Position numbers and translations under genes: made by a program
The notes under the pieces: model-generated
What the model saw: only the letters and a program-made list of their open reading frames with translations
Told to the model about the DNA's origin: nothing
Database searches by the model: none
In this document: in pieces, positions 59,771 to 64,000 of the stretch
How positions within the stretch are numbered: position 1 is the stretch's first letter
Layout of the letters: each line of letters opens with the position of its first letter
From: Roseovarius azorensis
GTDB lineage: Bacteria > Pseudomonadota > Alphaproteobacteria > Rhodobacterales > Rhodobacteraceae
Direction: 5' to 3'
NCBI RefSeq assembly: GCF_900109455.1
Contig: NZ_FOAG01000006.1
Span: 1 to 64,000 of the forward strand
Length of the DNA stretch: 64,000 nt

Positions 59771-60955
59771 TCACGTCCCGCGCGCCTCGATGGTCGCGCC
59801 GCTGCTGTCCACGACCCGCGCCGCCCCGCCACCAAGGCGCAGCATGTGGCCGATTTTCATGTAATCGCCGGTCTCGGTCAGAAAGCGGTGGCCGGGCGTG
59901 GCAATCAGGTCTTCGCGGTCGCCAAAGGTGAGGCGGATGAATTCGGAGGTAGTGTTGCGGAAGAGCTTTGTGACGCGGCCGGGGACGGGGGTGCCGGTGG
60001 CGTCATGTGACAGCACAAATTCCTCAGCCGAAATTTCCTCGATCGGCTTTTGCCTGCCACCCCAGAGGGTGACGGGCGTGCCAGCGGAAAAACAATGATA
60101 CGATTTCGGGATGAAAGCTCCGAGACCGAGATCGATAAACTTTCCGGGCAGCTCATGCAGCGCAAAGCTGGATGTCAGCGTTTCCAGAGCCTGATTCAAT
60201 AGACCGGTGCGCACGACGTCTTCAGGACTCATGTCAGAATTCGTGCGTGCCAGATAGGCGGCCAACGTTGTCATTGCTGACGCAAAATCCTCGCCCTCCG
60301 GGTCAAAGAGCAGCTGATTGGGTGCGATCCCTTCGTCTTGCAGGAAACTTGCAATGCTGCTGACAATATCCTGTGCTGCTTCGGAATCGCTTCTGCCAAA
60401 GGCCATCTGACCTACGATGACCTGCGCGGCCTTCACATAGTCGGCAACGAATTCAGGGTCGGGTTCGAAGGGGTTGCCGTCGGTGAAGGGTAGACCGAAT
60501 GAGTATATATTCTGTCCGTTCACCGACACAGAATATGTAAGACCGATAGCTCCATTAACCGCGAGCGAGCTGTTTGCTCCCAGGAAATGAAGTATTGAAC
60601 CATCTCTCGATATTGAGAACCCAGTAGTTGCAAAACTACTACCTTGCACCCCGACAGATATTCCCCCAAACCCATCGGGATCACCCTCATAACCGAAGAT
60701 GCCGGTGCCCAGCGTACCGAGACCTACGGATGCACCAACAGTGCCCCCGATGTAGTACGCTTCAACCAAATCACCATTCTGTGTATCTACACCTCGGAAG
60801 TACACGCCTTCCACACCAAATCCCAAAGGTTGACTACCACCAACCTCAACGTAAAATCCTACAATCCGATTTGAAACTAAATCGATTTTGCCATCTAGTG
60901 CTTCGAGCAAATCATTGGCAGAAAATTCTTCAAACTCTTCTGGTACTGAAACCAT
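59771..60955 (-). CDS. Protein with C-terminal, truncated pretoxin-type Hint domain
   Basis: 394 aa. Residues ~30-165 are a Gly/Ser-rich beta-type region; ~165-270 are helical. From Cys-288 (SYHCFSAGTPVT) to the end there is a pretoxin-HINT-like domain with KPIEEIS, LSHDATGTPVPGRVTKLF, ATPGHRFLTETGDYM. Hint domains self-cleave at this Cys. The family's C-terminal block (a VYNLxV...HTYxV...VHN region) and any payload are missing: the stop falls right after IEARGT. GGAGAG lies 8 nt before the ATG. Base composition is AT-richer in the N-terminal half than in the Hint part. No signal peptide; export route unknown. Confidence 0.8.
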   Translation of the reverse strand: MVSVPEEFEEFSANDLLEALDGKIDLVSNRIVGFYVEVGGSQPLGFGVEGVYFRGVDTQNGDLVEAYYIGGTVGASVGLGTLGTGIFGYEGDPDGFGGISVGVQGSSFATTGFSISRDGSILHFLGANSSLAVNGAIGLTYSVSVNGQNIYSFGLPFTDGNPFEPDPEFVADYVKAAQVIVGQMAFGRSDSEAAQDIVSSIASFLQDEGIAPNQLLFDPEGEDFASAMTTLAAYLARTNSDMSPEDVVRTGLLNQALETLTSSFALHELPGKFIDLGLGAFIPKSYHCFSAGTPVTLWGGRQKPIEEISAEEFVLSHDATGTPVPGRVTKLFRNTTSEFIRLTFGDREDLIATPGHRFLTETGDYMKIGHMLRLGGGAARVVDSSGATIEARGT

Positions 60956-60968
60956 TTACTGCTCTCCT

Positions 60969-61226
60969 TCAAAAAAGAACACTCATTGAGACCGTAAACC
61001 AGACGGAAAGGAACGCAGCTTTAGCTAGGATTATGCCAGCAGTATCGTCAGTTGCCGGCTTCCCCAAGGCAAAACGGTAAACATAACCAAGCCACGTCCC
61101 GCCGCCATATTGCTTTTTCCACTTTGAAAAGCCAAAAAACCAAAACAAAGACAGCGGAGAAATCGCCACCAATAGTTTCAGAAAGGCAACGCAGAGTGCT
61201 GCAAACTCGCTTATCGAGATGGTCAA
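60969..61226 (-). CDS. Small two-helix membrane protein
   Basis: 85 aa; I recognise no family. Two hydrophobic helices (~8-31 and ~62-85) flank a basic loop with KWKKQYGGGTWLGYVYRFALG. The start is TTG, overlapping the stop of the acyltransferase gene (TTGA). Its own stop is 13 nt before the Hint gene, overlapping that gene's ribosome-binding region. The AT-rich composition matches the N-terminal half of the Hint gene. It could be an immunity or membrane partner, but that is speculation. Confidence 0.6.
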   Translation of the reverse strand: MTISISEFAALCVAFLKLLVAISPLSLFWFFGFSKWKKQYGGGTWLGYVYRFALGKPATDDTAGIILAKAAFLSVWFTVSMSVLF

Positions 61227-61597
61227 CTACTTGCCCCCGCCAAGAACCTCTCCTTGACCCCCTCCGCCTCCGCAAAGGGCGACACCACGTCCACCACCAC
61301 GAGGCTCGCCCCCGACCGCCAGTCCTCCAGCGCCAGCGGATCGCCCGCCTCGACCCTGGCCCTGACCGCGTCCGACACGCTGGCCCAGGTCAGGAAGGCG
61401 ACGGGCTGATCATCCTTTGAATAGAGCTTGAACTGCCGCAGCAGGATCGGGGTGGCGACCAGCGCCTCGATCTCGCGGATCGGGCGGTCGCGATAGCGCT
61501 TGTCCATGGTCATCAGCCACACGGCATTGCCCATGGTCGAGCCAAAGGTCTGCGCATCCGGCAGTTCCGTTTTCGCAGCCGACTCTTTCGCCGCCAT
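61223..61597 (-). CDS. HlyC-type toxin-activating lysine acyltransferase homologue
   Basis: 124 aa, short for HlyC (~170). The conserved core is recognisable: MGNAVWLM, LRQFKLYSKDDQPVAFLTWA, EDWRSGASLVVVDVVSPFAEAEG, matching HlyC blocks including the catalytic-region Asp (VVVDVV). HlyC uses a His after the first helix; the aligned segment here is DKRYRDRP, with Tyr in that position, so activity is doubtful or altered. HlyC enzymes move an acyl chain from acyl-carrier protein to toxin lysines. The ATG of AAKESAA has GGGGGAG upstream. It overlaps the small membrane-protein gene. Confidence 0.78.
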   Translation of the reverse strand: MAAKESAAKTELPDAQTFGSTMGNAVWLMTMDKRYRDRPIREIEALVATPILLRQFKLYSKDDQPVAFLTWASVSDAVRARVEAGDPLALEDWRSGASLVVVDVVSPFAEAEGVKERFLAGASS

Positions 61598-61671
61598 ATC
61601 TCCCCCAGACCTTGCGCGCAGGTTTTTGCTACACGCAGAACGTGTTTCGGTCCACAGGAAATCGTGCACCA

Positions 61672-62787
61672 TCATGCCCCGCGCGCCAGGCACGTTCCCA
61701 GCCTGGTCATGCCGGTCCGTCCAAGCTGTGCCAGCGTCAGGCTCACCTCCTCTGTCAGCACCTCCCACAGTTGGTGCAGGCCCCGCTCGCCCGCCGCCGC
61801 CATGGCAAAGAGCAGCGGTCGTCCGACAAAGACGAAATCCGCCCCCATCGCGTGTGCCTTGACGATATCCTCACCCGAGCGCAGCCCGGAATCGAAGAAC
61901 AGCGGGAAGTCGGGGCCAAGGGCTGTGCGGATCTTCTCCAGCATCAGCACCGGCGGCGGCGCGCCGTCCAGCTGCCGCCCGCCATGACCCGAGACCTGGA
62001 TGGCATCGACCCCCTCGTCGCGCAGCCGCAGCGCGTCGTCGGCATCCAGAACCCCCTTGATCACCAACTTGCCGGGCCAGGCGTCGCGCAGGCGGCGCAT
62101 GTAGGACCAGTCCGCCACCGCGCGGCTTGCGGTGCGGTCAAATCCGCCATCGCGGAAATTCGCCATTTCGGGTCTGCCGTGCCAGAGCGTGCCAAACGAC
62201 CAGCGCGGATGAAGGGCGAAATCGACGAACTGCCGCGGACCGATGCGGAACGGCATCCTGAACCCGTGCCGCAATTCACGCGGGCGGCGGCCCACCTCGG
62301 GCACGTCCAGCGTCACGACGAGGGTTTCATACCCCGCCACCCGCGCCCGTTCCACCAGCGCCATTGTGCCGCTACCATCGCCGCTGAAATAGAGCTGGAA
62401 CCAGGCGTGCCCCTCAGCCGTCTCGATCATCTCTTCCAGCGGGGTAGAGGCCACGGTCGATACCCCCAGCGGCACCCGGTCCCGCGCCGCCAGCCGCGCC
62501 AGCATGAGATCGGCACCGGGCGTGCTGAGGTTGCACATGCCCATCGGCGTGATCCCGAAGGGCACACGGGCCGGATGCCCGAAAACCTCCAGCGACAGGT
62601 CGCGCAGCGCGACATTGCACAGCACGCGGGGTCTTAGCCGCAGGTCGCGCAGCGCGGCGCGGTTCAGCGCCTCGCCATGGCCTTCGCCCGCCGCGCCGTC
62701 GATATAGTCGAACACCATCCACGGCAGCCGCCGCCGCGCCAGCCGCCGGGCATCCTCGGCACAATGGATATTGTCCCAGCCGAACAC
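61672..62787 (-). CDS. FMN-dependent alpha-hydroxy-acid dehydrogenase (L-lactate dehydrogenase-like)
   Basis: 371 aa of the LldD/glycolate oxidase/mandelate dehydrogenase family, oxidising an alpha-hydroxy acid to a keto acid. Visible are VFDYIDGAAGEG, ITPMGMCNLSTPGADLMLARLA, YFSGDG and the active-site block SGHGGRQLDGAPP, with the catalytic His and the Arg that binds the carboxylate (the canonical Asn before His is Gly here). FFDSGLRSGEDIVKAHAMGADFVFVGRP binds FMN phosphate. The GTG start is 9 nt after the upstream universal stress gene, so they form an operon. Confidence 0.9.
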   Translation of the reverse strand: MFGWDNIHCAEDARRLARRRLPWMVFDYIDGAAGEGHGEALNRAALRDLRLRPRVLCNVALRDLSLEVFGHPARVPFGITPMGMCNLSTPGADLMLARLAARDRVPLGVSTVASTPLEEMIETAEGHAWFQLYFSGDGSGTMALVERARVAGYETLVVTLDVPEVGRRPRELRHGFRMPFRIGPRQFVDFALHPRWSFGTLWHGRPEMANFRDGGFDRTASRAVADWSYMRRLRDAWPGKLVIKGVLDADDALRLRDEGVDAIQVSGHGGRQLDGAPPPVLMLEKIRTALGPDFPLFFDSGLRSGEDIVKAHAMGADFVFVGRPLLFAMAAAGERGLHQLWEVLTEEVSLTLAQLGRTGMTRLGTCLARGA

Positions 62788-62796
62788 CGCCCGCGC

Positions 62797-63201
62797 CTAG
62801 CGCAGCACATGCACGGCGCAGACGGCATGACGGACGACGCGCGCCGCCGTGGACCCCAGAAAGAAATCGCTCAGCCCCGGCTTGTGCGAGCCGACGACGA
62901 TGCAGTCCGCTCCGATCCCTTCGGCGTAATCCGTGATCGCCCGACCGGAGTGGCCGCGCAGCATCACCGCCCTGATGTCGGGCTCGCCCGCCACCCGCTC
63001 GGCCAGAAGCGCCTGCGCACGTTTGTAGGCTCCTTCGATCACCTCTTCGCCCAGATAGGCCCGGACCGATCCCTGTACCGGCTCATAGGCATGCAGGGCG
63101 ATGATCTCCCCTCCCTCGGTGCGCAGGGCGCGCGCGACCTGCAGGGCGGTCTGGCTGATACCGTGATCGAGTGCCAGCGCCACGATGATTTTGTGATACA
63201 T
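62797..63201 (-). CDS. Universal stress protein (UspA family)
   Basis: 134 aa, one Usp domain. The ATP-binding type signature is G-x2-G-x9-G-(S/T): GSHKPGLSDFFLGSTAARV; the start KIIVALALDHG is the typical first strand. Cytosolic, probably dimeric; ties metabolism to stress responses, with the target unknown. Between the alcohol dehydrogenase (15 nt) and hydroxy-acid dehydrogenase (9 nt) genes, all on the minus strand. Confidence 0.92.
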   Translation of the reverse strand: MYHKIIVALALDHGISQTALQVARALRTEGGEIIALHAYEPVQGSVRAYLGEEVIEGAYKRAQALLAERVAGEPDIRAVMLRGHSGRAITDYAEGIGADCIVVGSHKPGLSDFFLGSTAARVVRHAVCAVHVLR

Positions 63202-63216
63202 CTCAAAGGCTCCGTT

Positions 63217-64000
63217 TCAGGGGACAAGAACGATCTTGGGGCTGCTCACGCGGCCGGCGCGTATATCGGCAAAGGCCGCTGCGCCGTCGTTCAGCGGTCG
63301 CTCCTCGATCCAGTCGAGCGCACCGAGACGCCCGTCGAACATGGCTTGCGCGCAGTCGCGGAAATCCTGACTCGTGTAGGTGTAGGTGCCGATGAATGTA
63401 ATCTCCTGCAGCGTCATGCGCCGGATATCCAGCCCTCCGGCGGATTGCCCCAGGCCGATATGCACGATCACCCCGCCGGGCCGGGCATGGGCCGAGGCCT
63501 GCGCGCGCGTCGTCTCGAACCCCACCCCGTCCACGATGATGTCGAACCGCTCCGATGGGTCCAGCGCGTCGGGTGCGATGACCACCTGATCGCAGCGCAG
63601 GCTCAGATAGGCGCACCGCGTGGCATGCGGCTCGACCATGGTCACGTCACTGATCCCTTGCGCCGCAAGGCTGAGCGCCGCGCCAAGACCGATTGCCCCG
63701 CCGCCCAGCACCAGCGCCCGCTGCGGGCCGTTCCCCAGGATCGCGCGGCCTAGCCGCACCGCGTGCCAACCGCAGGCGATGGGTTCCGCCAGTGCCGCCT
63801 GATGCGTGGTCACATGGTCCGGCAGCGGCACCAGATTGCGCTCGGGCATCGCCAGCAGCCCGGCAAATGCCCCTTCGCGCGGCGGCATCGAAATGATCTG
63901 ACGTGTGGCGCAGAGATTGTCGCGGCCCGACCGGCAGGCGGGGCAGGTGCCGCATGTGACCAGCGGATTGACCGTCACCCGCTGCCCCTTCATGGTCCCG
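63217..64000 (-). CDS. Zinc-dependent alcohol dehydrogenase family protein, 5'-partial
   Basis: The reading frame runs off the right edge, so the N-terminal catalytic part is missing from view. The visible 260 residues start with VTVNPLVTCGTCPACRSGRDNLC, the structural-zinc loop (C-x2-C-x2-C-x7-C). A NAD(P)-binding Rossmann domain follows (LVLGGGAIGLGAALSLAAQ). Medium-chain dehydrogenase/reductase family, likely oxidising a polyol or alcohol. The downstream gene order ADH, Usp, hydroxy-acid dehydrogenase suggests coupled oxidation of an alcohol or hydroxy acid. Confidence 0.9.
   Translation of the reverse strand, partial: GTMKGQRVTVNPLVTCGTCPACRSGRDNLCATRQIISMPPREGAFAGLLAMPERNLVPLPDHVTTHQAALAEPIACGWHAVRLGRAILGNGPQRALVLGGGAIGLGAALSLAAQGISDVTMVEPHATRCAYLSLRCDQVVIAPDALDPSERFDIIVDGVGFETTRAQASAHARPGGVIVHIGLGQSAGGLDIRRMTLQEITFIGTYTYTSQDFRDCAQAMFDGRLGALDWIEERPLNDGAAAFADIRAGRVSSPKIVLVP

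Noticed and set aside
59589-59774. 61-codon frame right after the Hint gene (TGATG overlap) as a toxin or immunity gene
   Set aside because: Composition is low-complexity, it runs into the dctP leader, and it resembles no payload or immunity family; more likely the spacer of dctP.
58521-59864. 447-codon open frame opposite dctP
   Set aside because: Antisense to a clear signal-peptide-bearing TRAP binding protein.
1-64000. tRNA, rRNA, CRISPR arrays, insertion sequences or prophage genes
   Set aside because: None seen: no transposase or integrase-like product, no regularly spaced short repeats and no cloverleaf noticed. A dedicated tRNA or ncRNA scan was not possible here.

Overview
The window reads as chromosomal DNA of a marine alphaproteobacterium of the Rhodobacterales (Roseobacter group). 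The reasons are high GC by eye, the hemD / Mic60-like / hemY-like neighbourhood, a flaF-flbT-regulated flagellar supercluster with TTAA-N7-TTAA (CtrA-type) boxes, a DctPQM TRAP transporter and an ectoine operon with its own aspartate kinase. No rRNA, tRNA, CRISPR array or transposase was seen.

Layout. 1-5100: glycosyltransferase, HD hydrolase, FkbM methyltransferase, a small secreted protein, ahcY and a DUF2853 protein. 5101-5574: gene-free convergent region with a 41-bp direct repeat and a 26-bp double palindrome. 5575-10029: divergent ectR and ectA-ectB-ectC-ask. 10030-10344: gene-free, three strong hairpins. 10345-24439: housekeeping genes: tsaD-gpsA-yciI-EVE (minus), hemD-Mic60-hemY (plus), OmpA lipoprotein, Ada-like methyltransferase, nth-PfkB kinase, enoyl-CoA hydratase, mutM, ubiE-ubiB.

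24486-56360: about 32 kb of flagellar and motor genes in alternating operons. These are flgD-fliK (-); rod-cap/flgN-like/fliC/flaF/flbT/DUF1217 (+); fliI (-); flgB-flgC-fliE-fliQ-flgF-flgG-flgA-flgH-fliL1 (+); fliL2-orf125-motE-motA-orf771-SLT-flhA-fliR-flhB-fliJ-like (-); fliF-fliH-fliN-fliP (+); flgE-flgK-flgL-flgI (-); motB (-). They supply the export gate, rod, hook, filament, rings and stator, but fliG, fliM and fliO are not in the window. Candidate CtrA boxes lie 46-58 nt before the start codon of most of the minus-strand operons, which suggests one master-regulated regulon.

56452-59585: a TRAP transporter. 59771-61597: the most unusual locus, three tightly spaced or overlapping minus-strand genes for a small HlyC-type (toxin-activating) lysine acyltransferase homologue, an 85-residue two-helix membrane protein and a protein ending in a truncated pretoxin-type Hint domain. 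The middle of this locus is clearly AT-richer than its flanks. 61672-64000: an FMN-dependent alpha-hydroxy-acid dehydrogenase, a universal stress protein and a partial zinc alcohol dehydrogenase running off the right edge.
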